Program-made: the position numbers and the translations under genes | In this document: piece by piece, positions 17,613 through 27,837 of the stretch | How positions within the stretch are numbered: the first letter of the stretch is position 1 | Layout of the letters: every line of letters starts with the position of its first letter | Notes under the pieces: generated by a model | What the model saw: the letters and a program-made list of their open reading frames with translations, nothing else | Told to the model about the DNA's origin: nothing | Database searches by the model: none | DNA from: Marinomonas posidonica IVIA-Po-181 | GTDB taxonomy: Bacteria; Pseudomonadota; Gammaproteobacteria; Pseudomonadales; Marinomonadaceae | Direction: 5' to 3' | NCBI RefSeq assembly: GCF_000214215.1 | Contig: NC_015559.1 | Coordinates: 3,645,001 to 3,709,000, forward strand | Length of the DNA stretch: 64,000 nucleotides

Positions 17613-17653
17613 CAATGATCTCTCTGTTCTGTCAGCTGAATGGTTCAAACAGA

Positions 17654-17959
17654 CTATACAAGCACATCCAGACCTTTGTCGGCGACCAAATTCAACAGTT
17701 TTAATGACGGCCCATTCGGCTTCTTAACGCCTTGCTCCCACTTTTGCACTGTGGACTTGCTAGTATTCAAATAAGCAGCAAAGACGCCCTGACTCGCTCG
17801 ATTTTTTGTACGGATACTTTTAATTTGCTCGGCTGTGAACACTTTTACTGGAGGCAAACACATGGCATCAAACTCACGCAGAGTCGTCTCTTTCATCACG
17901 CCAGCATCGTACAACTGCTGAGCGGTATCTTGCACCATGTCTAAGATTGATTTATCCAT
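17654..17959 (-). CDS. Helix-turn-helix antitoxin (HigA/NadS type)
   Basis: 101 residues with an Xre/Cro-type helix-turn-helix at about 45-95 (SQGVFAAYLNTSKSTVQKWEQG). It overlaps the end of the upstream toxin gene by eight bases and forms a toxin-first pair. It should bind the toxin and the operator at 18341-18353. Confidence 0.83.
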   Translation of the reverse strand: MDKSILDMVQDTAQQLYDAGVMKETTLREFDAMCLPPVKVFTAEQIKSIRTKNRASQGVFAAYLNTSKSTVQKWEQGVKKPNGPSLKLLNLVADKGLDVLV

Positions 17960-18326
17960 TATTTTTTACCTCGATAAATGCACCGTGTTCAATGGCGATA
18001 ATGAGCTCAATATCACTGTACTCAAGCAATTCTTTCGCTAACCTTCTTAGCGCTCTCAATTCATCAGCATCAATATTTGCTCGACTGTTTTTAGCAAAGC
18101 CATACATGAAGAATGCTCTTTGGCCAAATCTGTAAGCTAACAGTGTTCTGGCACCAGCGCTTTTTCCTCGACCACCGAGTGCCACGCGTTTTTTGAACAC
18201 ATGACCACCTAAATCCGCGTCCACTAAGCCTTTTTCAATTTCATCAACGGCTGTTATCAAAGCACTATCAGCCAAACCTTCCTTAATCGCCCAGCGATGG
18301 AATGCCTTATTTTTAAATATCCGCAT
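17952..18326 (-). CDS. RelE/HigB-type toxin
   Basis: 124 residues. The protein matches the RelE-like family that pairs with NadS antitoxins: a KKRVALGGRGKSAGARTLLAYR core followed by AFFMYGFAKNSRANI and a leucine-rich C-terminal helix. Members cleave mRNA on the ribosome. All blocks are present, so the toxin looks intact. It lies in accessory DNA next to a recombination scar. Confidence 0.82.
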   Translation of the reverse strand: MRIFKNKAFHRWAIKEGLADSALITAVDEIEKGLVDADLGGHVFKKRVALGGRGKSAGARTLLAYRFGQRAFFMYGFAKNSRANIDADELRALRRLAKELLEYSDIELIIAIEHGAFIEVKNNG

Positions 18327-18340
18327 GATTCGTCCTTGAT

Positions 18341-18353
18341 CTAATCGGATTAG
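18341..18353. promoter_or_regulatory. Palindromic operator of the toxin-antitoxin pair
   Basis: CTAATC-G-GATTAG is a perfect palindrome 15 bases before the toxin start. On the minus strand TATGAT (about 18359-18364) is a possible -10 just upstream. Autoregulation by the antitoxin is inferred. Confidence 0.6.
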
Positions 18354-18497
18354 AAATAAATCATAGCACTTAGTGATATAATTATCGAGTATTTAAATAG
18401 ACCCAAAACAAGCTTATCGATAATAATAGTCTGGTAACGATTAAAGGCCACATTCCTATATACTTATTTAAAAATCGTTTAAAAGAAGGATGGTTAG

Positions 18498-19436
18498 ATG
18501 ATAAGTGCGAACATTTGGTTTTTAGCAATTTTAACTTGGCTATTTTCCTTCGGCTTTAGCAACAATGGAGCAATTGCAACAGCAACATCTGTCACTCTCG
18601 TTATTTTGCTATTAGCTTACTTCTCACTGAAAATGAAAATTCAGCGAAAACGTTACAGTAAGAGTGATTTTAACGATCAGTACTTAAAAGAAATTAAAGA
18701 AGTAATGAAAGAACCAAAAGGCATTGAGCTCTCTGCTTATGAGGAGCGAGTACGTCGAAACTTGCTAGTCGTTTCCTTTTTTGCTTTAGCTTTCATTTCT
18801 TTAGATCTACAAATCAATTCTGAATCAAAACTTCTAGGGGGTATAACATTCTCTAACTTGACACCCAATAAGGTCTATATTTTATTAATTCTAATAATCG
18901 GGTACGAACTTGTTCATTATGTATGGAATTTGATAACTAGCTTTATGCATTGGAGAGTTCGCTTAACAGGAGTAAGCACTATAGAGCTTAGGGGAAATGT
19001 TGATGCAGCATTTTCGTCTTCTAATATTACTCCCCTAGATCATACTGGCAAAGATGAAAACTCCAACTTATATGTCTGGATGTTTGAACAAGCACTACAA
19101 CCTAAAGATGACGTAAATACAAGCTTACAAGCAACCCATTCAACTTTAGAAAAAGTGACAGAAGAATTGCAAAAAAATGAGCAAAACTCTAATACTACAC
19201 ATCTCGAAACTATACTAAAAACTCTAAATGGTAATGTTCAATCACTAAATATAAACGTAATTAAACTTATTGAGCTTGCCGAACATAAACGAATAGATGG
19301 ATCGTTACTTTATTTCGACCAATGGTTCAAATTATTAAAAAACTCTAAAAACATACAATGGATCTTTCTCGATTTTTTACTTCCAATTTCATTAGGCACC
19401 ATAGCAATAATTTTGCTAATCACAGAAATAACCTAA
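18498..19436 (+). CDS. Unknown membrane protein with coiled-coil segment
   Basis: 312 residues; I do not recognise a family. Hydrophobic segments are at about 4-19, 27-45, 88-104, 125-148 and 288-309. A charged loop (45-87) and a polar stretch of heptad character (about 205-265, rich in Leu, Glu, Asn) lie on one side. The start ATG has AAGGA upstream. Its A+T content is higher than in the flanking core genes and it sits beside a toxin-antitoxin pair, so it is probably acquired. A role in phage defence or stress signalling is possible but unsupported. Confidence 0.65.
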   Translation: MISANIWFLAILTWLFSFGFSNNGAIATATSVTLVILLLAYFSLKMKIQRKRYSKSDFNDQYLKEIKEVMKEPKGIELSAYEERVRRNLLVVSFFALAFISLDLQINSESKLLGGITFSNLTPNKVYILLILIIGYELVHYVWNLITSFMHWRVRLTGVSTIELRGNVDAAFSSSNITPLDHTGKDENSNLYVWMFEQALQPKDDVNTSLQATHSTLEKVTEELQKNEQNSNTTHLETILKTLNGNVQSLNINVIKLIELAEHKRIDGSLLYFDQWFKLLKNSKNIQWIFLDFLLPISLGTIAIILLITEIT

Positions 19437-19577
19437 ATAAAATTCCCCAGCATACGCATAGAATACTTTTATTTTGGTTTTACAAAAGCATAACCACTCG
19501 CAGCGGTTAAACGATAACATCGATGTAAGGATGATGTTTTTATCTAAACACTATACTCTCATGACCAATCTAAGATA

Positions 19578-19606
19578 TAAAAAAAGCCCCGCAGGTGCGA
19601 GGCTTT
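19578..19606 (-). terminator. Terminator of ssb
   Basis: On the minus strand AAAGCCTCGC-ACCT-GCGGGGCTTT forms a 10-bp stem with one G-U pair, followed by TTTT. It lies 32 bases after the ssb stop. Confidence 0.88.
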
Positions 19607-19637
19607 CTGGTCTTTCTGACTAAACGACAAGTCCTCC

Positions 19638-20369
19638 TTAGAACGGAATATCGTCGTCGAAGTCGTCAAAGTTTGGCGCTTGTTGTGGCTTCTGTTGCTG
19701 CGGCGCTTTTTGTTGTGGCGCTTGCTGCTGAGGAGCCTGTTGCTGAGGCGCATTGCCCCAGCTACCAAAAGACTGTGGTTGAGCCTGTGGCGCTTGCTGT
19801 TGTGGTGCCGCTTGTTGCTGAGGCTGTTGGCCGTAACCACCTTGAGCAGGTTGCTGGTTAAAGCCACCTTGTGGCGCTTGTTGTTGTGGCGCAGCTTGCT
19901 GTGGTGCTTGATTGAAGCCACCTTGTGGTGCTTGCTGCTGAGGTTGTTGACCGTAGCCACCTTGACCTTGCATGCTGTCGTAACCGCCAGCAGAAGGCGC
20001 AGCGCCGTCGTTGCGGCCATCTAGCATTTGCATTTCGCTAGCGATGATTTCTGTGGTGTAACGCTTAATGCCGTCTTTTTCCCACTCACGAGTACGCAAT
20101 GAACCTTCTACATAGACTTTAGAGCCTTTTTTGATGAAGTCACCTGCGATTTGACCTAGACGGTAGTTACCACGGTCCATGAAAGACACTCGGTGCCATT
20201 CGGTACGTTCTTGCATCTGACCTGTTTGCTTGTCACGCCAGCTTTCGGTTGTCGCCAAGCTCACGTTTGCCACAGCGCCACCAGACGGCATGAAACGCAC
20301 TTCGGCATCGTTACCGGCGTTACCTACTAAAATTACTTTGTTTACTCCACGTGCCATGACGTTCTCCAA
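19638..20369 (-). CDS. ssb: Single-stranded DNA-binding protein
   Basis: 243 residues. The OB-fold is at 1-112 ([43 protein letters not shown]) and the acidic tip DDFDDDIPF, which recruits repair proteins, is intact at the C terminus. Between them is a linker of about 110 residues made almost only of Gln, Ala, Pro and Gly in repeated QQAPQ and GGFNQ/GGYGQ units. E. coli SSB has 178 residues, so the linker is about 65 residues longer than usual. It protects single strands in replication, recombination and repair. Confidence 0.97.
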   Translation of the reverse strand: MENVMARGVNKVILVGNAGNDAEVRFMPSGGAVANVSLATTESWRDKQTGQMQERTEWHRVSFMDRGNYRLGQIAGDFIKKGSKVYVEGSLRTREWEKDGIKRYTTEIIASEMQMLDGRNDGAAPSAGGYDSMQGQGGYGQQPQQQAPQGGFNQAPQQAAPQQQAPQGGFNQQPAQGGYGQQPQQQAAPQQQAPQAQPQSFGSWGNAPQQQAPQQQAPQQKAPQQQKPQQAPNFDDFDDDIPF

Positions 20370-20387
20370 CTGAAATTAGTTCTTTCT

Positions 20388-21746
20388 TTATACATTAGCT
20401 TGTGGTGCAAGTTGCACCAGGGCTGCTTTGTCTAATTGCTTTTTATCCACTTTAAGATAAGCGGTTTGTTCATCTTCAAATATTTGCATGCCTTCCACTC
20501 CTTGGACGTTTGCAAGTTGTTCGGCCAACTCAGTCACTTCTGCGCTGGTCATATTAGGTAAACTGAAAGCTAAGCTGGTCAATTGGCGTGGGGCCGGTTG
20601 CACCATACAAACCAAAGACCACGCCAGAAAAATCACGCCCACTACAAAAAACACACCTTCATTCGCGTGGTGTTGTAGCAGCCATCCACCACCCACACCG
20701 CCAATAAAGGAGCCGATAAATTGATGGGTGGAAAATACGCCCATGGCCGTCCCGCGATAACCAACTGGGGCAAGTTTGCTAACCAGTGAGGGTAATACCG
20801 CTTCCATGGCATTAAAACCAATAAAGTAGCCCCACAGTAACACAGCAAACAACCAAAACAAGGAAGCTCCTTGTAGGCCAATTGAACAGATTCCAAGCAA
20901 AATAAAGACGCCAATCAGCACTTCTTTCATCTTGCCTTTCGCTTCCGCAATGATCACCAATGGTAACATACCCACAAAGGCAAAACCCATGATTGCTAAG
21001 TAAAACCAACTATGTTGTGACAAGGCGAGACCAAACTCATTGATCAAACGCCCTGGCACCACCACAAAGATGGCGGTTAAGCTGGCATGAATAAATAACA
21101 CGCTGATATTAAGAAAACGTAGACGAGCATTCTTCATCACGGCACCGAGTGCCGTTAGGCTCGGCGTGGTGTCTCGTCGGAAGGTATGTTGCACGCTATT
21201 CGGCACAGCAAACAAAATAAGCGCAATGCCGACAAAGGACAAAGCCAACGAGAGATAGAACAAGCCAGACAGCCCAACCAGTGCAAATAGCCAAGGTCCG
21301 AAGACCAGTGACAGCATAAACGACGCACCAATACTGATGCCCACACTGGCCATGGCCTTAGTTCGGTTTTGTTCCCGTGTAACGTCACTTAATAACGCCA
21401 TTAAGGTGCTGGCAATGGCCCCTGCGCCTTGCACTGCTCGCCCAATAATGAGTGTGTTAATGTCATCGGCATTGGCACAGATGAGACTGCCCAGTGCAAA
21501 CAGCAATAAGCCAATGACAATCACCCGTTTGCGACCAATTTTATCGGACCACATGCCCATTGGAATCTGCAGACAAGCTTGCGTTAGTCCATAAATCCCG
21601 ATCGCGGTTCCAATTAACGCCGCATCGGCACCCGTCAGGCCATCTGCTGCCACGCTAATGACAGGCATGATGAGAAATAAACCTAACATGCGGAACAAAT
21701 AAATCAGTGCTAAGGCGATTACTGAACGTCGTTCGAGTAGATCCAT
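20388..21746 (-). CDS. Major facilitator superfamily exporter with C-terminal domain
   Basis: 452 residues with twelve predicted helices (residues 8-385), the motif-A-like DKIGRKR after helix 2 and a 60-residue cytoplasmic tail that looks like a small alpha/beta domain (MTSAEVTELAEQLANVQGVEGMQIFEDE). The place between uvrA and ssb is conserved in Pseudomonas and relatives. Export of a small molecule is expected; the substrate is not known. Confidence 0.87.
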   Translation of the reverse strand: MDLLERRSVIALALIYLFRMLGLFLIMPVISVAADGLTGADAALIGTAIGIYGLTQACLQIPMGMWSDKIGRKRVIVIGLLLFALGSLICANADDINTLIIGRAVQGAGAIASTLMALLSDVTREQNRTKAMASVGISIGASFMLSLVFGPWLFALVGLSGLFYLSLALSFVGIALILFAVPNSVQHTFRRDTTPSLTALGAVMKNARLRFLNISVLFIHASLTAIFVVVPGRLINEFGLALSQHSWFYLAIMGFAFVGMLPLVIIAEAKGKMKEVLIGVFILLGICSIGLQGASLFWLFAVLLWGYFIGFNAMEAVLPSLVSKLAPVGYRGTAMGVFSTHQFIGSFIGGVGGGWLLQHHANEGVFFVVGVIFLAWSLVCMVQPAPRQLTSLAFSLPNMTSAEVTELAEQLANVQGVEGMQIFEDEQTAYLKVDKKQLDKAALVQLAPQANV

Positions 21747-21832
21747 AAGGAGGTCACAACCACTTAACGTTGGGGTTAAGAAAAAAAGATGCTAATTTTA
21801 CCGAATTTACCGTTGAAGCTCCATTTCAACTA

Positions 21833-21848
21833 CTGTAAAAATAGACAG
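21833..21848. promoter_or_regulatory. LexA (SOS) box between uvrA and the MFS gene
   Basis: CTGTAAAAATAGACAG is an exact match to CTGT-N8-ACAG. It lies 54 bases before uvrA, an SOS gene in gammaproteobacteria, and about 87 bases before the divergent MFS gene, so both may respond to DNA damage. Confidence 0.85.
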
Positions 21849-21901
21849 TTATTTTATTAAATGCAGATTTACTTCTGTCGATCAGTTTTTATTGGAGACC
21901 C

Positions 21902-24721
21902 ATGGATACCATTACCATACGCGGGGCCCGCACCCACAACCTGAAAAATGTGGATTTAGATATTCCAAGAGACAAGCTTGTGGTCATTACGGGGCTCTCG
22001 GGCTCAGGTAAATCCTCTCTCGCTTTTGACACCTTGTATGCCGAAGGACAGCGTCGTTACGTTGAATCTTTATCAACATACGCGAGACAGTTCTTGTCCA
22101 TGATGGAAAAACCAGACATTGATCACATTGAAGGTTTGTCTCCGGCCATTTCCATTGAGCAAAAGTCCACATCTCATAACCCAAGGTCAACGGTCGGCAC
22201 CATCACCGAAATCTACGATTATTTGCGTTTGCTATTCGCCCGCGCAGGTCAACCTCGCTGTCCAGACCATGGTGAGCCTTTGGAAGCCCAAACCATTTCG
22301 CAAATGGTGGATAAAGTCATTTCCTTGCCTGAAGACACTAAGATGATGTTGCTAGCGCCCATCGTCAAAGACCGAAAAGGTGAGCACTTACACACTATCA
22401 GTGACCTATTATCAAAAGGCTTTATTCGCGCTCGTATCGACGGCATAGTGGTCGACCTAGACGATGCACCCGCGCTGGAAAAAAACAAGAAACACACCAT
22501 TGAAGTGGTCATCGACCGCTTTAAAGTGCGGGCAGATTTGCAGCTGCGTCTGGCGGAGTCTTTCGAAACCTGTTTGGAATTGTCCGATGGCATTGCCAAA
22601 GCCATTAATATGGACGAACCGGATGAGGAATACATTTTCTCCAGTAAATTTGCTTGTCCTGTTTGTGGTTACAGCTTAACGGAACTGGAACCTCGCCTTT
22701 TCTCATTCAACAACCCAAACGGGGCTTGTCAGACTTGTGATGGCTTAGGTACGCATCAGATGTTTGATCCTGAGCGTATTATTCAGGATGACACCCTGAC
22801 TTTGGCAGAAGGTGCCATTCGCGGTTGGGGACGTCGCAGTATTTTCTACTATCAACAGCTGACAGCACTAGCTAATCACTACGGCTTTGATATCGAAGCG
22901 CCTTACAAAGACATTCCTGACAATTTTAAAAAGCGCATTTTAAATGGCTCTGGTAGCGATAAGATCAGCTTCGTTTACATTAATGAGCGCGGCGATAAGA
23001 TGACGCGTTCACACGCGTTTGAAGGTGTGATTCCGAATCTGCAACGCCGCTACCATGAAACCGAATCCGACAGTGTACGCGATGACTTGGCTCAGTACAT
23101 TAGCGTGCAACCTTGTCCAGACTGCCACGGTTCTCGCTTGAACCGTTCAGCACGTAATGTCTTCATTGAGGAACAAACTCTACCCGAGATCGTCACCTAC
23201 TCTATCTCTGACTGTTTAAGCTACTTCGAGAACTTGCAGTTAACCGGTGCCAAAGGTGAAATCGCCGCCAAGATTCTAAAAGAGATCCGCGACCGTCTGA
23301 CCTTCTTAGTGAATGTGGGTTTGGAATACCTGACCCTAGATCGTAAAGCGGATTCCTTATCCGGTGGGGAAGCACAACGAATCCGGCTTGCCAGCCAGAT
23401 TGGCGCGGGCTTGGTTGGCGTCATGTACATTCTGGATGAACCTTCCATTGGTTTGCACCAGCGCGACAATGAGCGCCTGATCGCAACCCTGACTCGCCTT
23501 CGAGACTTGGGCAATACCGTGATTGTGGTGGAACACGATGAAGACGCCATTCGCATTGCCGATCATGTTGTGGATATCGGCCCTGGTGCGGGAGTGCACG
23601 GTGGACAAGTGATTGCCAGCGGCACACCACAAGACATTATGGATTGTGAGTCGTCCATTACTGGTAAATTCCTAACCGGTGAGCGTAAGATTGAAGTACC
23701 CGCGTTACGTCATCCAGCGAAAGACGGCAAACATCTGAAGCTAATCGGCGCCACGGGCAATAATCTGAATAATGTGGATTTAAGCATTCCTCTTGGCGTC
23801 ATGACGTGTGTCACTGGGGTGTCTGGCTCAGGTAAATCGACTTTAATCAATGGCACTCTTTATCCATTGGCGGCTACGGCATTAAACGGTGCAACGACCT
23901 TAAAGCCAGCGCCACACAGTAAAGTGGAGGGCATGGACGAATTCGATAAATGTGTCGACATTGATCAGAGTCCAATTGGTCGTACTCCGCGCTCTAACCC
24001 AGCGACCTACACCGGCATTTTCACACCAATGAGAGAGCTGTTCTCAGCCACTCAAGAAGCACGTTCACGCGGTTATAAGCCAGGTCGTTTCAGCTTCAAC
24101 GTCAAAGGTGGCCGCTGTGAAGCCTGTCAGGGTGACGGTGTGATCAAGGTGGAAATGCATTTCTTACCCGATGTGTATGTGCCTTGTGATGTCTGTAAAG
24201 GCAAACGCTATAACCGTGAAACCTTAGAAATTCATTACAAAGGCAAGAACATTCACGAATGCTTAGAAATGACCATTGAAGACGCTCGTGAGTTCTTTGA
24301 CCCCGTTCCATCCATCGCTCGAAAACTGCAGACCTTGATTGACGTTGGACTGGGTTACATTCGTTTAGGACAGGCAGCCACCACCTTGTCTGGTGGTGAA
24401 GCACAACGTGTCAAACTGGCAAAAGAATTGTCTAAGCGTGATACCGGTAAGACCTTATACATTCTGGATGAGCCGACCACTGGACTGCACTTTGCCGATA
24501 TTGAGCAGTTGCTGAAAGTACTGCATCGTTTGCGTGACCACGGCAATACCATAGTAGTGATTGAGCATAATTTGGATGTGATCAAAACGGCAGATTGGAT
24601 TGTTGATCTGGGCCCAGAAGGCGGTAGTGGCGGCGGCTACATCATTGCCGAAGGGACGCCGGAAGAAGTTGCTAAGAAAGACAACTCTCATACCGCACGA
24701 TTCCTAAAAACCATGCTCTAA
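21902..24721 (+). CDS. uvrA: Excinuclease ABC subunit A
   Basis: 939 residues, the normal length. Two ABC ATPase modules are seen, with Walker [10 protein letters not shown] near residue 31 and GVSGSGKST near 640 and two LSGGEAQR signatures. The zinc modules include [10 protein letters not shown]...CQTCDG and CEACQGDG...CDVCKG. UvrA finds bulky DNA lesions and loads UvrB in nucleotide excision repair. ATG with GGAG just upstream; a terminator follows at 24744-24778. Confidence 0.98.
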   Translation: MDTITIRGARTHNLKNVDLDIPRDKLVVITGLSGSGKSSLAFDTLYAEGQRRYVESLSTYARQFLSMMEKPDIDHIEGLSPAISIEQKSTSHNPRSTVGTITEIYDYLRLLFARAGQPRCPDHGEPLEAQTISQMVDKVISLPEDTKMMLLAPIVKDRKGEHLHTISDLLSKGFIRARIDGIVVDLDDAPALEKNKKHTIEVVIDRFKVRADLQLRLAESFETCLELSDGIAKAINMDEPDEEYIFSSKFACPVCGYSLTELEPRLFSFNNPNGACQTCDGLGTHQMFDPERIIQDDTLTLAEGAIRGWGRRSIFYYQQLTALANHYGFDIEAPYKDIPDNFKKRILNGSGSDKISFVYINERGDKMTRSHAFEGVIPNLQRRYHETESDSVRDDLAQYISVQPCPDCHGSRLNRSARNVFIEEQTLPEIVTYSISDCLSYFENLQLTGAKGEIAAKILKEIRDRLTFLVNVGLEYLTLDRKADSLSGGEAQRIRLASQIGAGLVGVMYILDEPSIGLHQRDNERLIATLTRLRDLGNTVIVVEHDEDAIRIADHVVDIGPGAGVHGGQVIASGTPQDIMDCESSITGKFLTGERKIEVPALRHPAKDGKHLKLIGATGNNLNNVDLSIPLGVMTCVTGVSGSGKSTLINGTLYPLAATALNGATTLKPAPHSKVEGMDEFDKCVDIDQSPIGRTPRSNPATYTGIFTPMRELFSATQEARSRGYKPGRFSFNVKGGRCEACQGDGVIKVEMHFLPDVYVPCDVCKGKRYNRETLEIHYKGKNIHECLEMTIEDAREFFDPVPSIARKLQTLIDVGLGYIRLGQAATTLSGGEAQRVKLAKELSKRDTGKTLYILDEPTTGLHFADIEQLLKVLHRLRDHGNTIVVIEHNLDVIKTADWIVDLGPEGGSGGGYIIAEGTPEEVAKKDNSHTARFLKTML

Positions 24722-24743
24722 CCTTTTCCTCTCATGCACCAAT

Positions 24744-24779
24744 AAAAAAGCACTTAGGAATTCTCTAAGTGCTTTTTTT
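24744..24779 (+). terminator. Terminator of uvrA
   Basis: AAAAAAGCACTTAG pairs exactly with CTAAGTGCTTTTTT across a 7-base loop (14-bp stem with T-tail). Confidence 0.92.
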
Positions 24780-24792
24780 ATAACGTTTTCTT

Positions 24793-24819
24793 TGTGGATA
24801 GATTGAGACTTTATCCACA
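24793..24819. other. Inverted pair of DnaA-box-like sequences
   Basis: TTATCCACA at 24811-24819 is a perfect DnaA box, and TGTGGATAG at 24793-24801 is an inverted near-match with one base difference. Together with the T- and A-rich flanks they also form a 10-bp hairpin, so a structural role is equally possible. No other boxes are near, so it is not an origin. Confidence 0.35.
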
Positions 24820-24882
24820 AAAAAATCTTTTGCCGCTATTGGTATTACTATCTTTACTAGAAACGCTTAATAATCAGGCACA

Positions 24883-24912
24883 AAAAAACCGGACTCAAGA
24901 GTCCGGTTTTTT
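24883..24912 (-). terminator. Terminator of the alpha (rpsM-rplQ) operon
   Basis: AAAAAACCGGACT and AGTCCGGTTTTTT form a symmetric stem that works on both strands. It lies 16 bases after the rplQ stop. Confidence 0.9.
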
Positions 24913-24927
24913 AATTACATACTGATG

Positions 24928-25305
24928 TTACTCAGCGGCTTCTGCTTCTGGTCGATCAACCAATTCAACATAAGCCATAGGTGCGTTGTCACCTGTACGG
25001 AAGCCACATTTCAAAATGCGAACATAACCGCCAGGACGAGCTTGGTAACGAGGACCAAGTTCAGAGAACAATTTACCTACTGCATCTTTGCTACGAGTAC
25101 GAGCAAAGGCAAGGCGACGATTCGCTACGGAATCAACTTTCGCCAATGTGATCAAAGGCTCTGCAACACGGCGCAATTCTTTTGCTTTAGGCAACGTCGT
25201 TTTAATAACTTCGTGCTCAAACAAAGAAGCAGCCATATTTTTGAACATCGCTTTACGATGCGAGCTAGTACGGTTTAAGTGACGTCCACTCTTACGATGA
25301 CGCAT
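24928..25305 (-). CDS. rplQ: Ribosomal protein L17
   Basis: 125 residues, last gene of the alpha operon. The N terminus [20 protein letters not shown] is the L17 signature. L17 binds 23S rRNA near the exit tunnel. It starts 43 bases after rpoA. Confidence 0.98.
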   Translation of the reverse strand: MRHRKSGRHLNRTSSHRKAMFKNMAASLFEHEVIKTTLPKAKELRRVAEPLITLAKVDSVANRRLAFARTRSKDAVGKLFSELGPRYQARPGGYVRILKCGFRTGDNAPMAYVELVDRPEAEAAE

Positions 25306-25347
25306 TATACATTCCTTACCAAACTACGGTGGTCAGGGAACAATGAC

Positions 25348-26352
25348 CTAGCGAGCTAGAACTTTGCTATCGTCTTTCAAACTAGCTGGTGGCCAGTTTT
25401 CTAGACGCATTCCCAAAGACAAACCACGCTGTGCTAAAACATCTTTGATTTCAGTTAACGACTTCTTACCTAGGTTAGGCGTCTTAAGAAGCTCAACCTC
25501 AGTACGTTGAATCAAATCACCGATGTAATAAATGTTCTCTGCTTTTAAACAGTTAGCACTGCGAACGGTCAATTCAAGATCATCAACCGGGCGTAGCAAA
25601 ATTGGATCAATCTCATCCTCTTCTTCTTCAACTGGTGCTTCGCTTTCACTTTCAAGCGCAACGAAGACCGCAATTTGTTGTTGAAGAATCGTCGCTGCAC
25701 GACGAATCGCTTCTTCAGGATCGATCGTACCGTTGGATTCGATGTCTAGCACCAATTTATCCAAGTCTGTACGTTGCTCTACACGAGCATTATCGACACT
25801 GTAAGCCACACGACGAACAGGGCTGAATGAGGCATCCAGTTGCAAGCGACCAATTGGACGAGTCTCATCGTCGCCAGCAACACGAGCATCAGCAGGCTCA
25901 TAACCACGGCCACGAGCGACTTTGATCTGCATAGTTAACTCTGCAGTATCGTCTAAGTGCGCAATAACATGATCCGGATTAGCGATCTCTGCATCAGCAA
26001 CTAACTGGATGTCCCCAGCCGTTACGACACCAGGACCTTTTTTACTTAGAGTAAGAGTTGCTTCATCTTGCCCGTGTAGAGCGATCGCAACTCCTTTCAG
26101 GTTAAGAAGAATTTCAATTACATCTTCTTTAACCCCTTCGATTGCGCTGTATTCGTGTAATACACCGTCGATTTCGACTTCAACAATCGCACAACCTGGC
26201 ATAGAAGATAAAAGAATACGACGCAACGCATTACCCAAAGTATGACCAAAACCACGTTCTAGCGGTTGTAGCGTAACTTTAGCGCGCGTTTTGCCTAATT
26301 CCTGAACTTCAATGTTGCGTGGGGTTAACAACTCGCTCACTGAACGCTGCAT
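25348..26352 (-). CDS. rpoA: RNA polymerase alpha subunit
   Basis: 334 residues. The N-terminal domain (1-230) drives dimerisation and beta/beta' assembly ([21 protein letters not shown]), and the C-terminal domain (about 250-320) with [18 protein letters not shown] and [10 protein letters not shown] binds UP elements and activators. The linker is acidic ([11 protein letters not shown]). Length is five residues above E. coli. Confidence 0.99.
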   Translation of the reverse strand: MQRSVSELLTPRNIEVQELGKTRAKVTLQPLERGFGHTLGNALRRILLSSMPGCAIVEVEIDGVLHEYSAIEGVKEDVIEILLNLKGVAIALHGQDEATLTLSKKGPGVVTAGDIQLVADAEIANPDHVIAHLDDTAELTMQIKVARGRGYEPADARVAGDDETRPIGRLQLDASFSPVRRVAYSVDNARVEQRTDLDKLVLDIESNGTIDPEEAIRRAATILQQQIAVFVALESESEAPVEEEEDEIDPILLRPVDDLELTVRSANCLKAENIYYIGDLIQRTEVELLKTPNLGKKSLTEIKDVLAQRGLSLGMRLENWPPASLKDDSKVLAR

Positions 26353-26385
26353 AGATCCACCTATTTCTTAATCCCAATCACCGAC

Positions 26386-27006
26386 TTACTTAGAGTAAAG
26401 TTCGACGATTAGGTTCTCATTAATTTCAGCTGATAAATCGGCACGTTCTGGAGCAGCTTTAAAAGTTGCTTCCAATTTAGTTGCATCAACTTCGATCCAA
26501 TGGATCGGCGCGCGATTTTTAGATAGCTCTAGTGCGCTTTGTACACGCAATTGCTTCTTAGCTTTTTCACGGATAGACACAACATCACCAGCTTTCACTT
26601 GGTAAGATGGAATGTTAACCGTTGCACCGTTTACTAGAATGCCTTTATGGCCTACTAGTTGACGAGCTTCCGCACGTGTAGAACCAAAACCTGCGCGGTA
26701 TACAACGTTATCTAAACGTGATTCCAAAAGTTGCAAAAGGTTTTCGCCAGTTGCGCCTTTTAGACGAGCTGCAGATTTGTAGTAGTTACGGAATTGTTTT
26801 TCAAGAACACCGTACATACGACGTACTTTTTGTTTCTCACGTAATTGCAAGCCGTAATCAGAAAGACGTCCGCGACGTGCACCGTGCACACCAGGAACTG
26901 TTTCTGCTTTACATTTAGACTCAAGAGCGCGTGAACCGCTCTTCAATTGCAAGTCGGTACCTTCACGACGAGACAACTTACAAGTTGGACCTATATAACG
27001 AGCCAT
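26386..27006 (-). CDS. rpsD: Ribosomal protein S4
   Basis: 206 residues with the S4 RNA-binding domain at about 95-160 ([14 protein letters not shown]). S4 starts assembly of the 30S body and, in E. coli, represses its own operon by binding the leader before rpsM. It lacks the zinc cysteines of C+ forms. Confidence 0.99.
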   Translation of the reverse strand: MARYIGPTCKLSRREGTDLQLKSGSRALESKCKAETVPGVHGARRGRLSDYGLQLREKQKVRRMYGVLEKQFRNYYKSAARLKGATGENLLQLLESRLDNVVYRAGFGSTRAEARQLVGHKGILVNGATVNIPSYQVKAGDVVSIREKAKKQLRVQSALELSKNRAPIHWIEVDATKLEATFKAAPERADLSAEINENLIVELYSK

Positions 27007-27022
27007 ATGTCTGTCTCCTCAA

Positions 27023-27415
27023 TTAAACGCGACGTTTCTTAGGTGGACGGCAACCGTTGTGCGGGATTGGCGTCACATCTGTGATGTTATTGATACGCAA
27101 GCCCAATGCATTCAATGCACGAACTGCGGACTCACGACCAGGACCAGGGCCCTTGATCATTACGTCTACGTTTTTAAGGCCGAATTCTTGTGCGACAGCA
27201 CCGGCACGTTCCGCTGCTACTTGAGCTGCGAATGGTGTACTTTTTCGAGAACCGCGAAAACCAGAACCACCGGCAGTCGCCCAAGACAATGCATTGCCTT
27301 GACGGTCGGTGATAGTCACGATCGTGTTGTTAAATGACGCGTGTACATGAGCAACACCGTCGACAACCGTCTTTTTGACTTTTTTCTTGGTATTGCGCGT
27401 AGCTGGCTTAGCCAT
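27023..27415 (-). CDS. rpsK: Ribosomal protein S11
   Basis: 130 residues; the C-terminal [18 protein letters not shown] tail and GPGPGRES motif are typical. S11 lies on the 30S platform next to the decoding site. It starts 65 bases after rpsM. Confidence 0.99.
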   Translation of the reverse strand: MAKPATRNTKKKVKKTVVDGVAHVHASFNNTIVTITDRQGNALSWATAGGSGFRGSRKSTPFAAQVAAERAGAVAQEFGLKNVDVMIKGPGPGRESAVRALNALGLRINNITDVTPIPHNGCRPPKKRRV

Positions 27416-27480
27416 ATTGCACTTTCCTATTTAATGCTCAGCTCTAGCGATTTTTTCAGCTAGAGCGAAACGCGTTTATA

Positions 27481-27837
27481 TTACTTACGAATAGGCTTAC
27501 GAGGGCCTTTTCGTGTACGAGCGTTCGTTTTGGTACGTTGACCACGAACTGGTAGGCTGCGGCGATGACGAATCCCGCGATTACAACCTAGGTCCATCAA
27601 ACGTTTGATAGACATACTGACTTCACGTCGTAAGTCACCCTCTACAGTATACTTAGCAACTTCGCCACGAAGCTCATCAAGGATATCATCACTTAAAGAG
27701 CCTATTTTCGCAGTTTCTGCAACACCCGTAGCGGCGCAAATAGCGCGCGAACGTGTGCGACCAATTCCGAAGATGTAAGTCAGAGAAATGACCGCATGTT
27801 TATTGTCAGGAATATTGACACCGGCTATACGAGCCAT
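27481..27837 (-). CDS. rpsM: Ribosomal protein S13
   Basis: 118 residues; contains the helix-two-turn-helix region and the C-terminal [21 protein letters not shown] tail that touches P-site tRNA. First gene of the alpha operon, preceded by a structured 121-base leader. Confidence 0.99.
   Translation of the reverse strand: MARIAGVNIPDNKHAVISLTYIFGIGRTRSRAICAATGVAETAKIGSLSDDILDELRGEVAKYTVEGDLRREVSMSIKRLMDLGCNRGIRHRRSLPVRGQRTKTNARTRKGPRKPIRK

Larger units (their letters stand above)
17426..17620 (+). repeat. Direct repeat copy 2: atzF 3' end plus terminator
   Basis: Partner of the repeat at 15081-15275. Identity is about 89% over the coding part and about 97% over the downstream part, with no gaps. 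Confidence 0.9.

Noticed and set aside
19680-19970. Repeated units that could look like a CRISPR or tandem array
   Set aside because: The repeats keep the ssb reading frame, have no unique spacers, and encode the Gln/Ala/Pro linker.
19559-20020. Long minus- and plus-strand frames rich in His, Asn, Leu or Arg over the ssb region
   Set aside because: They are shadows of the repetitive Gln/Pro codons of ssb in other frames; the ssb frame alone has a family match and both ends intact.
24780-24880. Replication origin because of DnaA boxes
   Set aside because: Only two boxes, no AT-rich unwinding repeats and none of dnaA, dnaN, gidA or mnmE nearby.
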